This document shows positions 32,939 to 43,733 of a DNA stretch of 64,000 nt, in pieces. A program made the translations under genes and the position numbers. The DNA is from Cryptomeria japonica (lineage: Eukaryota; Streptophyta; Pinopsida; Cupressales; Cupressaceae). The stretch's first letter is position 1, and each line of letters starts with the position of its first letter. The notes under the pieces are model-generated. The model was not told the DNA's origin and ran no database searches. It saw only the letters and a list, made by a program, of their open reading frames with translations. The stretch is from positions 142,629,799-142,693,798 of the forward strand of contig NC_081406.1 in the NCBI RefSeq assembly GCF_030272615.1, written 5' to 3'.

Positions 32939-35746
32939 GAATCAATCAAGTGAGCCTTCAGGATCAGCTCTAACTCGTATTATGTCAATTATTGCCTCGT
33001 GTTCAGATTCATGAACTTTGCATAAAATCTTGTTATGAGGTCTACCACGATACTTCATCAAATGAATATTTGTTGCAACAACAAGGTTAGAGAAATGAAG
33101 AATATGTCTATGTTTCAAAGTCCTCGAACAACCAAACATCAGAATTCTTGATAGGGTATCTCCGAAACCATGTTCCTGTCTCGGCAATAGACCGTATTGG
33201 GTACTCAATACTCTCTTCGTCAATGATTGTGGTTGTCAATTTTCTTTTAGGCTCAACACAATGATACAAATAGTAATATGTTCCTTCTTCATTGTTCTCT
33301 TCTGCAACAACTGCATACACATGATATGCATTTTATAAAGTGTTAATTAATACCAAAAATAAAGTATGATGTACAATAAAATGAACCAAAAAGAATACTT
33401 GCAAAAAACTTAACTCAAAGAATCACCTGAATCCAGAACGTCGGATACATGGTCAAAATCCACTGATGTCTCCATCTGGCTCAATTGTAGTGCTTTGGGA
33501 ATTTGATATGAATCAATGGGAACCAACGGTCTACAAGACCATTTGTCAACCCACTCTTGTGATTCACATTCTTCCCACAAACAATACATGCATGAAGAGC
33601 AAAAACATACCATCCGTCTCATATAAATTACCAGTGAACTTGAATTTGAACTCATAAATGAGTGCATGTCACTCGATCCTGCAACTGTACAACAATCTAG
33701 ATAGTTTTCAATCTTAGATTCAATGATCAACCAAAAATATCTACAAACCATTGACGTACCTGGATTACCTGGACCCATCGTAGACTTACACCATCACATA
33801 ATTGTTTCTGCATTTATCAACTCAGCACCACCTTCGTACTTCAATTCTTCCCTAGCTAGGGCTCTTTTCACACATGCTCTTGCACCATCGTGCTCGCCCT
33901 TACCACGTCCAGCCTCAGTGAAGTTCTAAAAGTGTTATACACCACTTTTCATATGCATCCTTGCATTCTTGAATTGTGCAGTGCAATTATATGACCATAT
34001 TAAGTATCGGTTGTATCGTATGTTCCTTTCCCTTAAACTATCATAGAAAACTTTAAAGCATCCTTGTACAAACTCCAATGAATGAGTATGATCATCACTT
34101 ATGTAGAAGTGATACTCTCTTACAACCTTTCTATCCTCCTCTGTGCTATCATCTGTATGCATGAATGCTATGTGTACAAAAATAGAAAGTTGTGTAGAGT
34201 GATAATACATGGATTGCACTTCATTTTGAGGTTGTAGTGTATAATTTTTAGCGAAATCAACGATAGAGACAATGGTGCCAAGAGGAAATGTGTCCTTACA
34301 TAACTTGAATTTCTCATCTAACCATCAAGCTCTATGTGTATGCATTATGTACTCATAAACTAGTTTCTCTTGAAAAATTTTCATAAATTGAGCTACACAT
34401 ATATCATTTTTCACTAGCTCACATCTCTTCAAATCTTTTCCATCTTTAACTCCATATGTGACTGTCTTTTATTTTCTGAAAGAAACTAGTTTCATACCAA
34501 TTTCATGTGTTCTCTCCAAATGTACGCATCTTGGTAAACGTTGCAAACCACCACATATAGCACAAGAACCTTCCAAACAAGGCATCTTATAATAAATGCA
34601 ACCATCATGTCTATTACATAGCACACTTGAAATAAATTCTCTTACCGACTTAGGAGGTGCTTGTATATTACATTCCTGCAAAACATCATAGTGTGTAAAG
34701 TAGAACAAATATGATGAAAAATATCATAATGCATGGAAAATTCAATATGCATCTTACAACAACACGTGGTGCATACATGAGTAATCTTAATATAAAAAGT
34801 TTTTGCCATTTCAAAAAATCTTTGAGAAATTCTTATTTGAGGAAAATTTTGAAGAAATCTTTCATAAAATTTAGTTTTTCATATCCAAATAGTGTTTGAC
34901 ATGTGGCTCATGATTTGTAGACCCAATTCACCTTCTAACAACATCTCTTTGGTTGGGCAAAACTCTTGTGTTGTCATGCCAAAAATTTTCAATTAATGTT
35001 TTTAGTGCATCAACAACAACCTTGTCTTTGCGTGGTAGTCTACTTGTGAATGCCCAAAGAGAATTATTGTTAGGTTCCTCTATTTTTTCCTACCTCTTTA
35101 ATGCTTTACTTAATGTTATTCTACTAACGTTTAATGACTTACTTGTTTTCCTTATCAAAGGATCTTTTTTTATTTTCTTGCTCATTATGGTTGATGTAAT
35201 GACACGCCGAGTAACATTAGAATATTTAGTACGTGATTTTGAACCAATAGCTTGATATGCATCAAATAGATTTCTCACAATAGTTCTTTCACTGTTACTT
35301 TCAGATAATCTTAGGCCTCAAATTTTCATTGTCTCTCTAAAATTCAAATTTTTAATCATTTGAACAATTAATTGACATCTTGCGGTTTGATTTAAGTTAT
35401 TAAAATAAATTTTCCATATTCTTTTAACCATTCTCCTACAAGTTCATTCATTCATTTTATTGGACATTGACTTCAATATATTCTCATCAATGTCAATTAG
35501 ATACTTTGGTTTCCTAGGAATGATTCTAGGAGGTGTTAACATCGGTGCATTATGTACATTCAATTCATCAAGTAGAGAAGGTGTAATATGTTCATCATTT
35601 AATTGATTATTCAATGCGTTATCTTCTTCAATTGCATTCGGTTCAAATGGTAAATCAAATGTCTCTTCTTCAATTGCTTGAGGTGCATTATATTCATTTG
35701 GTAAATCAAATTGAGATGTTGAGGATGACATATCTTCTTCTCCCAT
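32939..35746 (-). pseudogene. Degenerate DDE-type transposase gene
   Basis: Minus-strand frames, in order: an acidic amino part (MGEEDMSSSTSQFDLPNEYN); a basic helix-turn-helix-like piece (KDPLIRKTSKSLNVSRITLS, about 35170-35110); and a Cys-rich part (CTTCCCK, then CLEGSCAICGGLQRLPRC about 34590-34530). The catalytic core follows. The first acidic residue is in IVDFAKNYTLQPQNEVQS (Asp codon 34258-34256). The second should be in WSDN but reads WSYNCTAQFKNARM (Tyr codon 33991-33989). The Glu is in GRGKGEHDGARACVKRA (Glu codon 33895-33893). A carboxyl Cys motif CFCSSCMYCLWEECESQEWV and an end DPEGSLD (stop at 32942) follow. The frame is broken by stops and shifts, for example near 35444 and 33120, and a donor-like gtacgt follows MGPGNPG. 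It would cut and paste the element; with the second Asp lost it cannot be active. The family name is not certain. Confidence 0.65.
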
Positions 35747-36140
35747 TGTTCTTATGTCTCACAATTTCTTCATACGCTGCCTTTGTCTTTCCTTTTGAGC
35801 CTCTCATTGTTCCATCGTTCCTCGCTTGTTCTTTCCCATGGTTGATATCGGTTGTCCTAAATAGAATCATATTACATATATATGTAAACAAAAGTTCATA
35901 AACAAACAAATAACCATAAATATGCATCTTATCACTATTTTTTGGAATCAAACTATTAAACAATCACAATACTGTTGACAAAAACTAATAAGAACAACAA
36001 TTCAATCATTTGAAATCATGCAAAAACAAAAAATTCACTTACTTCTATGTATAAAATAGTGATAGAAGTGCAGACACAGTTCCAGTGGGGCCTTCAATGA
36101 CCTCAAAAACTTCTTTTGAGGCCGTTGAGGCTCTTGGGCA
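35747..36140. other. Upstream region of the transposase gene
   Basis: No further domain recognised. A frame of 85 codons on the minus strand (35706-35963) overlaps the presumed start and may hold a 5' exon, but nothing supports it. Confidence 0.3.
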
Positions 36141-36425
36141 ACTAAAACTATGTCTATAAACCATGTACGCACTACATTAATAACCATGTACACGTTGTTA
36201 GTCCATAAAATGTTGACAAGCCCAATGGTATTCTTTTTTCCCATTTTGGACTAATAAGTAGCATGTACGAGCTTCTAAGCCTAAAAAATGTTATCGCATG
36301 GTAACAAATAATGGGCTCAGTACAAGTAATAAGTACCGCGTACGCACTCCTTTGCCTTAAAAAAGTTATGGCAGGGCAGTGAACTAATAGTTTTAGTACC
36401 TCGTACATGCTATTGGTAGTAGAAA
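36140..36425 (-). repeat. Right subterminal GCGTACGC-type motif cluster
   Basis: On the minus strand: agcatgtacgaggtact, agtgcgtacgcggtact, gctcgtacatgctact, aacgtgtacatggt, agtgcgtacatggt. These are the same kind of motif as at 27000-27200, mostly in the opposite orientation, as expected for the other end of the same element. Confidence 0.5.
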
Positions 36426-36433
36426 AGATGTGA

Positions 36434-36446
36434 ATGAAAAGGGAGG

Positions 36447-36530
<84 letters not shown>

Positions 36531-37003
36531 GGTGGAGGGAGAGAGGAGGGGGGGTGAAAGGGAAGGAGGGAGGGAGAGAGGGAGAGAAGAGTGGGGAGGG
36601 TGGGAGAGGAGGGGTATGGAGGAAGGGAGAGAGAGATTAGGGGGGAGGGAGGGAGAGGAGAGGGGAGAGGGAGAGGGAGAGGGGGGAGGGAGAGGGAGAG
36701 GGAGAGAGAGGGAGAGGGAGAGAGAGAGGGAAGAAGGGAGAGGGAGAGAGAGGTGGAGAGGTAGAGGGAGGGAGAGAGGGAGAGAGAGAGGGGGGAGGGA
36801 AGGTAGAGAGAGAGAGAGGTAGAGGGAGGGAGAGAGGGAGAGAAGAGGGGGGGTGGGAGAGAAGAAGGGGTATGGAGGAAGGGAGAGGGAGAGTAGGGGG
36901 AGGGAGGGAGAGGAGAGGGGAGAGGGGGGAGAGGGAGAGAGAGAAGGGGGAGGGAGAGAGAGAGAGAGAGAGGGAGAGGGAGAGGGAGAGAGAGGGAAGG
37001 AGG

Positions 37004-37081
<78 letters not shown>

Positions 37082-37248
37082 AGGTAGAGAGAGGGAGAGA
37101 GGTAGAGGGAGGGAGAGAGGGAGAGAAGAGGGGGGAGGTATGGAGGGAGAGGGAGAGAGAGGGAGTGGGAGAGAGAGAGGGAAGGAGGGAGAGGGAGAGA
37201 GAGGGAAGGAGGGAGAGAGGGAGAGAAGAGGGGGGAGGGTGGGAGAGA

Positions 37249-37286
<38 letters not shown>

Positions 37287-37664
37287 GGGGGAGGGAGAGA
37301 GGAGGTGGGTCAGAAGGAAAGGAGGGAGGGAGAGAGGGAGAGAAGAGGGTGGAGGATGGGAGAGAAGAAGGGGTAACAGGGAGGGAGAGAGGGAGAGAAG
37401 AGGGGGGAGGATGGGAGAGAAGAAGTGGTATGGAGGAAGGGAGAGGGAGAGTAGGGGGAGGGAGGGAGAGGAGAGGGAAGAGGGAGAGAGAGGGGGGAGG
37501 GAGAGGGAGAGAGAGGGAGAGGGAGAGAGAGAGAGAGAGGGAAGGAGAGGGAGAGAGAGGGAGAGACAGAGGGGGGAGGGAAGGTAGAGAGAGGGAGAGA
37601 GGTAGAGGGAGGGAGAGAGGAAGAGAAGAGGGGGGAGGGAAGGAGGGAGAGGGAGAGAGAAAGG
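36434..37664 (+). repeat. 1.2-kb polypurine GA/GGGA tract
   Basis: Almost every base on the plus strand is A or G: runs of (ga)n up to about 60 bases, mixed with gggagagg and aaggagggagag units. The long open frames on both strands here (up to 506 codons, Ser/Leu/Pro or Arg/Glu only) are artefacts of the repeat. Tracts with mirror symmetry such as this can form triple-helix DNA. Confidence 0.95.
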
Positions 37665-37719
37665 ACACATGACACTATATGACTGATCTCGATTGTGACT
37701 ATAGGAATTACAAAAGAAT

Positions 37720-37900
37720 AGAAAGAGGGAGGGAGAGAACAAGAGAAAGAGGGATGGGGTATGGATGAAGGGAGAAGGGGAGAGAGCGAGAGAGAGAGGG
37801 ATGGGGTATGGAGGAAGGGAGAAGGGGAGAGAGAGAGAGAGGGAGAGGGAGATGGGGAGAGAATAAGGAGGGGGGATGAAGGGAGAGGAAGAGATATCAA
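37720..37900 (+). repeat. Purine-rich minisatellite
   Basis: The phrase agagggatggggtatgga.gaagggagaaggggagagag occurs twice (about 37748 and 37795) in a purine-rich run next to the main tract. Confidence 0.7.
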
Positions 37901-37904
37901 ATCC

Positions 37905-38175
37905 AGGACACAATATGACCCTTAGAACACAATATGACCCCTTATAACATCTAAGGGGTCATATGACACTATAATATCCCTTAGCACACCATAGGACCTA
38001 TAACGACACCAAATGGTGTCCTAAGGGGTCATAGAACACCATAGGACACTTTAGAACACCATATGGTGTTGTTATGGGTCATTGGTGTCCCGAGGGGTCT
38101 TAAGGGGTCACAGGACACCATATGACCTCTTACGAAACAATACGACCTCTAATGACACCTAAGGGGTCATATGGT
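37905..38175. repeat. Degenerate repeat of aaggggtcatatgacac
   Basis: Variants of aaggggtcata, its complement tatgacccctt, and ggacaccata are interlaced across 270 bp on both strands. No coding potential. Confidence 0.75.
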
Positions 38176-38722
38176 GGGCTAATAAAATGATATATCAAAT
38201 TTAAAGTTATGAATAGAACATCATACAACGAGACTCCAAGGGAACAAACAACAAGGCTTCCCTAAAAAGCAAGTGTAAGAGCTTGACCTAACCCTAAGAC
38301 CACTGCCTAAGTTCTAAAACATATGATGTTATTAAATTTGCAAGGTTATAAGACTAATCTCAATTGTGACTATAGGAATTACACACTTGATTTATTTCAA
38401 GGGTATGTACTATTCCAAGTTGTTTGACAAGTGATGATCATCATATACTACCACTTCCATGCATACAACAAACTTTAATATCTTTAGGTGACAGGCATTG
38501 TGTAACAACATAGGAACTCTCGCATACCCACCACTATCATTCTACAAGACATCATCTGTGTTACTCTCCCTCTTTCTCTTCCTACCTGTTGTTTCCTTCT
38601 GAAAAACATATTGCAGGTACTCTGACTCATCATGTTTCTTTGTTGACACTATTTTCCAAATCTAACTATGACTTTTTTGATGTGCACGTCAGACACTATG
38701 TTATGTTTTTCAGAAAAAATCA

Positions 38723-38755
38723 GGGTCAATTTTTCGTGCACGAAGGATTTGACCC
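38723..38755. repeat. Interrupted palindrome
   Basis: gggtcaa, then the perfect 12-bp palindrome ttcgtgcacgaa (38733-38744), then ttgaccc. It is 200 bp inside the right terminal repeat, and its centre gtgcac equals the first six bases of that repeat. Confidence 0.6.
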
Positions 38756-38932
38756 CCTTAATCTTATCCAATTTTGAAAAAGTTTAGTAGTTTGGAAACT
38801 ATATTGAGAGTACTACAATATTTATTTTTTTATTATCTTCATATCTTGAGTGGATGACTATCAAATTTTGCCTCCAAGTTCAGGTTCACCTGATTTCAGA
38901 AATAAAAAAGTGTCCACTTATACCCCTCTTTT

Positions 38933-38952
38933 TGACCACCGTCTTTGTGCAC
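38933..38952 (-). repeat. Right terminal inverted repeat
   Basis: Minus strand GTGCACAAAGACGGTGGTCA; partner at 26934-26953. Confidence 0.6.
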
Positions 38953-39443
38953 TTAACTAGAATCATTATTCTATCTAAATTACATGAGAATATAACAAAA
39001 TAAAGCATCCCAAGAAAATATACACAACAAGAGTTTGATATACTTCGTTTTCCTACTATTGCATGGTCATTTTACCTCCTTTTGGTAAAAAACTTGATTG
39101 TTGCAGCATTGTTTTGTGTTTTTGAGTTGATTTTTTCTATAATTTTTGGCCCCTTAAAAGCACTTTTAATTGCACACAATAATAATTTATACCCGGACAT
39201 GATTTGAATTATCTAAATAAAAATAAAAATAATGAGAAATTATGCTTAATCATACAAAGGAACAGATATCTAATTAAAAATATGAATGAAACAAAAATAA
39301 CATATTAAAAATGTCTATAAAAATCACATCATTATGTATTCTTTGAAAGAAAACTAGTAGATTTTAGTAACATAATGAAGTGTGTATAACCACTATGTAC
39401 ATAGAAAATTAGTAAACTAGACTCGTTATTATAGATCCAATAT
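38953..39443. other. Non-coding flank
   Basis: AT-rich sequence downstream of the terpene synthase. No feature seen. Confidence 0.3.
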
Positions 39444-39455
39444 ATCAAAGGACAT

Positions 39456-39580
39456 ATGTGAGTCCACCAACACAACAAAAGACCAAAGCCTACACGCATA
39501 GCTACCCAATGAGGATTTGAACCTTGGTGGCAGTTTTACCAAGCAAGTGTTTTAACCCTTGCATTACATGTGTCCCCCCA
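39456..39580 (-). mobile_element. tRNA-derived SINE with 12-bp target-site duplication
   Basis: Flanked by perfect 12-bp direct repeats atcaaaggacat (39444-39455 and 39581-39592). On the minus strand it has a tRNA-like head with a B box GGTTCAAATCC (39523-39513) and, about 30-40 bases before it, an A-box-like TGTAATGCAAGGGTTAAAAC. It is 125 bp long and ends without a long A tail. It lies just beyond the stop codon of the terpene synthase pseudogene. Confidence 0.8.
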
Positions 39581-40547
39581 ATCAAAGGACATTTTTCTTA
39601 ATACTCCATATATTTAATCTAATTAAAAAGTTATATAGGTACCGGTTCAATCATGGCTTTGGTGATAAGTTTTTTTGGCTCAATGTCTGAGACACTAATT
39701 CCATCTCTTTCTTTGTAGAGAAGTTGGATACCTTTTGATAACGCATATTTATGATATTTTCTGATTATTGGAACATTATTAGGTTTCAAATATTCCCAAT
39801 TTAGTTCCTTGAGTTTTTCATCAATTAAGGAATTGAGATACTCTGATGCATCCTCCTCTGTAGATCTAGGATTGTCTTTCAAATAACATGCTATGCCCGA
39901 TGCTAGTTCTCCACGATCTGCCTCAGCCTTCAAAAATACCATTACACTTTTATAAAATTTCAAATTAAATGCCTTTAAACCAATTTAATTGATTATCTGC
40001 ATGGAAAAACATGATATCTTGAAAGTTGAATTGACTAAATTTATAACATACCTTGAAAGTCTTTGTGTCACCTCTTAATCTAAGGGTTAAGCATAGAAGA
40101 TCATTGAACTTTGAAGGGTAATCAATTTCTTTTATAATATCATCATCAATGGGCACATCCAATGATAGTAGTGGTTGTAAGGTCACAACACGATACCCAA
40201 AGCTTACTTTTCCATTCTCTAAATATTCCTCCAAAGATGGTATATACCCCGTAGCAATCCAAGTTGCTTCCACCATGAAAGAATCTATGCAAATTTCCCA
40301 CTATACACAAACAATATTCCAAGTTAATTTGTTAAAACTGTTAATTTCCCACTCTAAAAAAGGTAAAAATCAGATCATTTCATAATGTTAAGGAAAACCA
40401 AAATATATTTTGATAGGCCATGCATATGTACTAATTTATTTTTATTGTAAACCAGATTATGTTATATACAGGTAAAATTCTATAGTTAATATATGATACA
40501 TATATAATACCATACCTTTTTACATGAAAATGTAAGATTAGGATCAC

Positions 40548-40771
40548 ACACACATAAACACACATATATATGTATGTAATATACATACATACATACATAC
40601 ATGCATGCATACATACATACATATATACATACATATATGTGTGTGTGTGTGTATGTATGTATGCATGCATGCATGTATGTATGTATGTATGTATACATAT
40701 ACATGTATACATTTATATATGTATATATATACATATATATATATGTGTGTGTGTGTATACACACACATATG

Positions 40772-40805
<34 letters not shown>

Positions 40806-41117
40806 TGTATGTATGTATTTGTGTTTATATACACACACACATACACATATATATGTATGTAATATATACACACACATATGTATGTATGTAATATATGTGT
40901 TTATATATACCACACACACACAAACACACATATATATGTATGTAATATACATACATACATACATGCATACATACATACATATATACATACATAAATGTGT
41001 GTGTGTATGTATGTATGTATGCATGTATGTATGTATACATATACATGTATACATTTATATATGTAGATATATACATATATATATATATGTGTGTGTGTGT
41101 GTGTATACACACATATG

Positions 41118-41151
<34 letters not shown>

Positions 41152-41213
41152 TGTATGTATGTATATATGTATATATGTGTTTATATATACACACACATAC
41201 ACACACATATATG

Positions 41214-41245
<32 letters not shown>

Positions 41246-41366
41246 TGTATATCTACATATATACGCATACACATACACATACACATACACATACATGTAC
41301 ATGCACATGCACACACACACACACACATAGGGACACGTACACATACACATACACATACACATAGAC

Positions 41367-41397
<31 letters not shown>

Positions 41398-41402
41398 TAT
41401 GC

Positions 41403-41439
<37 letters not shown>

Positions 41440-41480
41440 TACATACACACACACCCACACACACACACACACACACACAC
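40548..41480. repeat. Compound microsatellite (atgt/acac/acatac), unit 1
   Basis: Long runs of atac, tgtg, gtat and acacat. Frames of up to 264 codons of Tyr/Ile/His/Val here are artefacts. Confidence 0.95.
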
Positions 41481-41885
41481 ATACTAAAAGAGTAAGTATT
41501 AATAATAGTATGAAAAAATCCCTCCTACTTAGTATATGATGTTAGCTATAATGATATTTTAATAACTCGATATAAATAGATAAAAATTAAACAATTAATA
41601 TATATTTTTATTATCAATTATAGTTAACAAGTATAAGAAAGGATAATAAAAACCCACTCTTTGCATAGAAGGAAATAAGAGATCAATACATCAAGAAAAC
41701 TGCAAAACATATGCTTTATATATAATTATGTTGTAACTTATTTCCTTTTTAAATAAAACAAGTGCATTTTAAATTATTTCACCTTTGTATTATGGTTCAT
41801 ACTTTTAATGAATTATAAATGAGATGTTAGTAATGAAGATGTATTTAAGATTAAATGTTTTGGTGAAATGAAAATGTAAGATTAG

Positions 41886-41993
41886 GACCACACACACACA
41901 CACACACACATATATATGTATGTAATATACATACATACATACATACATGCATGCATACATACATATATACATACATACATATATACATACATA

Positions 41994-42026
<33 letters not shown>

Positions 42027-42246
42027 ACATATAGATGTATACATTTATATATGTATATATATATACATATATATGTGTGTGTGTGTGTATACACACACAT
42101 ATGTATATATGTATGTGTGTATGTATGTATGTATATATATGTGTTTATATATACACACACATACACAAACATATATGTATATATATGTATATGTATATAT
42201 ACATATATGTATATCTACATATATATGCATACACATACATGTACAC

Positions 42247-42295
<49 letters not shown>

Positions 42296-42327
42296 TACAT
42301 ACGCACACACCCACACACACACACACA
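41886..42327. repeat. Compound microsatellite, unit 2
   Basis: Same composition and order as unit 1 but about half as long, as expected from slippage after duplication. Confidence 0.95.
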
Positions 42328-43733
42328 TACTAAAAGAGTAATTATTAATAATAGTTTGAAAAAATTCCTCCTACTTAGTATATGATGTTAGCTATAATGA
42401 TATTTTAATAACTCGATATAAATAAATAAAAATTAAACAATTAATATGTATTTTTATTATCAATTATAGTTAACAAGTATAAGAAAGGATAATAAAAACC
42501 CACTCTTTGCATAGAAGGAAATAAGAGATCAATACATCAAGAAAACTGCAAAACATATGCTTTATATATAATTATGTTGTAACTTATTTCCTTTTTAAAT
42601 AAAACAAGTGCATTTTAAATTATTTCACCTTTGTATTATGGTTCATACTTTTAATGAATTATAAATGAGATGTTAGTAATGAAGATGTATTTAAGATTAA
42701 ATGTTTTGGTGAAATGAATATATTAGTTGAATTAAATTTCTTGTTTTTACACTCTATACTAATATAATAAAAATTACACATATGAAAAATTAAGTATTTA
42801 TATAAACATACAGCTTTACGCGCATAGTTAAGTTTGTCTCTTTCTTGTGTTTTTTCAGCAACTTGAGCCATGCTTCTCACACCCTCATCAAAGGCCTTGA
42901 ATGCCACTTTCATAAATTCCGGAAGTGCTTCCATGAATGCTAAATCCCACCTTCATAAAGCATAAGACAATCTATTATCACAATATCTACCTATCAATAT
43001 ATTAATATATTAAAATGCTTATTGTCTACTAATGTCTAGAGAAATATGTTTTGAAAAGTACATAAGAAATATGGAAAGATAAAACAATTTACATTTCTTC
43101 TTACTATAAAATATGATATATGTTATCATTAATCTATTAGTTGTTTATATGGACAACATGGTCCCTATATAAATAACTAGATTTGTAGCATGCACATGAA
43201 TGATTTCTTCCTTTAACTCACACCAATTACTAATATAAGTTGTACATACCTCTTAATGGCTTGTGTGAAGAGTTTAAGTTCATCCAAAGTTCCGTAAGTG
43301 TCATAAATATCATCTAAACAAGTGAGAAATGTACACATCTTTGCAAACCCAATTATAAAAGTAGAATATTTTGGATCGATACACACTCCAGCTCCGAAAA
43401 GTAAAATTCCACATGGCGATGATGAGCAAACTCTAGTTTATCTAGACCACACTCTTTCCACCATCTAGAATGCACACACACTACTAAATCAACATGATTT
43501 TCTAATCATTCAACTATAATGTATATTGTAAATGACTAAGGCACCAAACTAAAAGGACATCTTTCATAACATGAATTTTTTACCTAGACCAGACTCTTTC
43601 CACCATTGAAAGATGTTTATAAAGATCATCTGTAGATGAAGAGTTTAGATGAAGGGCATTGAAAATGCCCTTGATCTCCTTAATCACCTTCTCAGCACGT
43701 TCACAATAATAGGGAGCCTGCACCAGATCATTA

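Larger units (their letters stand above)
26934..38952. mobile_element. Candidate 12-kb DNA transposon with two convergent genes
   Basis: The ends are inverted copies: GTGCACAAAGAAGGTGGTCA at 26934 on the plus strand and GTGCACAAAGACGGTGGTCA from 38952 on the minus strand (19 of 20 bases). Both are followed, after a 10-base gap on one side, by AGTGGACAC. Inside both ends lie variants of a GCGTACGC palindrome. The cargo is a spliced plus-strand gene (27327-29950), a 359-bp tandem array, and a minus-strand DDE-like transposase gene (35746-32939) facing it. No target-site duplication could be made out. The polypurine tract and other simple repeats sit near the right end. The left end recurs at 62750 in the second copy. 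That all of this is a single element is inference. Confidence 0.55.
40524..42718. repeat. Tandem duplication inside a terpene synthase intron
   Basis: Two units, each starting atgaaaatgtaagattagga (40524 and 41868), then a TG/CA/TA microsatellite, then about 390 bp of unique sequence (41481-41867 and 42327-42718) starting atactaaaagagtaa. The two unique tails are nearly identical, so the duplication is recent. It lies in the intron between exons 42950-42812 and 40300-40052. Confidence 0.9.
39631..43717 (-). pseudogene. Terpene synthase (class I, conifer TPS-d-like), broken
   Basis: Class I synthases ionise prenyl diphosphates to make terpenes. Exons read from splice signals: 43717-43584 (APYYCERAEKVIKEIKGIFN, beta-domain end); 43464-43250 with the metal-binding DDIYD (codons 43314-43300) in [20 protein letters not shown]; 42950-42812 (WDLAFMEALPEFMKVAF); 40300-40052 ([20 protein letters not shown]); 39927-39631 (AEADRGELASGIACYLKD to IEPVPI, stop TAA). 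The second metal motif spans the last junction, GDTKTFK/AE, with Gly in its first place. Intron phases and the 139- and 249-bp exons fit the family. Damage: a one-base deletion near 43394-43396 puts the frame out before DDIYD. The exons between 43584 and 43464 (rest of beta and early alpha domain) are missing. Everything upstream of 43717 is lost at a junction near 43734. The product type cannot be told. Confidence 0.88.

Noticed and set aside
36393-37913. 506-codon ORF (minus) and 244-codon ORF (plus)
   Set aside because: Pure translation of the GA/GGGA repeat (Ser/Leu/Pro or Arg/Glu/Gly only); open in several frames at once.
38589-38777. 62-codon ORF near the right terminal repeat
   Set aside because: No homology recognised; it overlaps the interrupted palindrome.
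39456-39580. Functional tRNA gene
   Set aside because: It has a B box but no complete cloverleaf, and it is framed by a 12-bp TSD; a SINE explains it better.
40570-41539. ORFs up to 264 codons of Tyr/Ile/His/Val/Cys
   Set aside because: Translation of TG/CA/TA microsatellite; overlapping frames on both strands.
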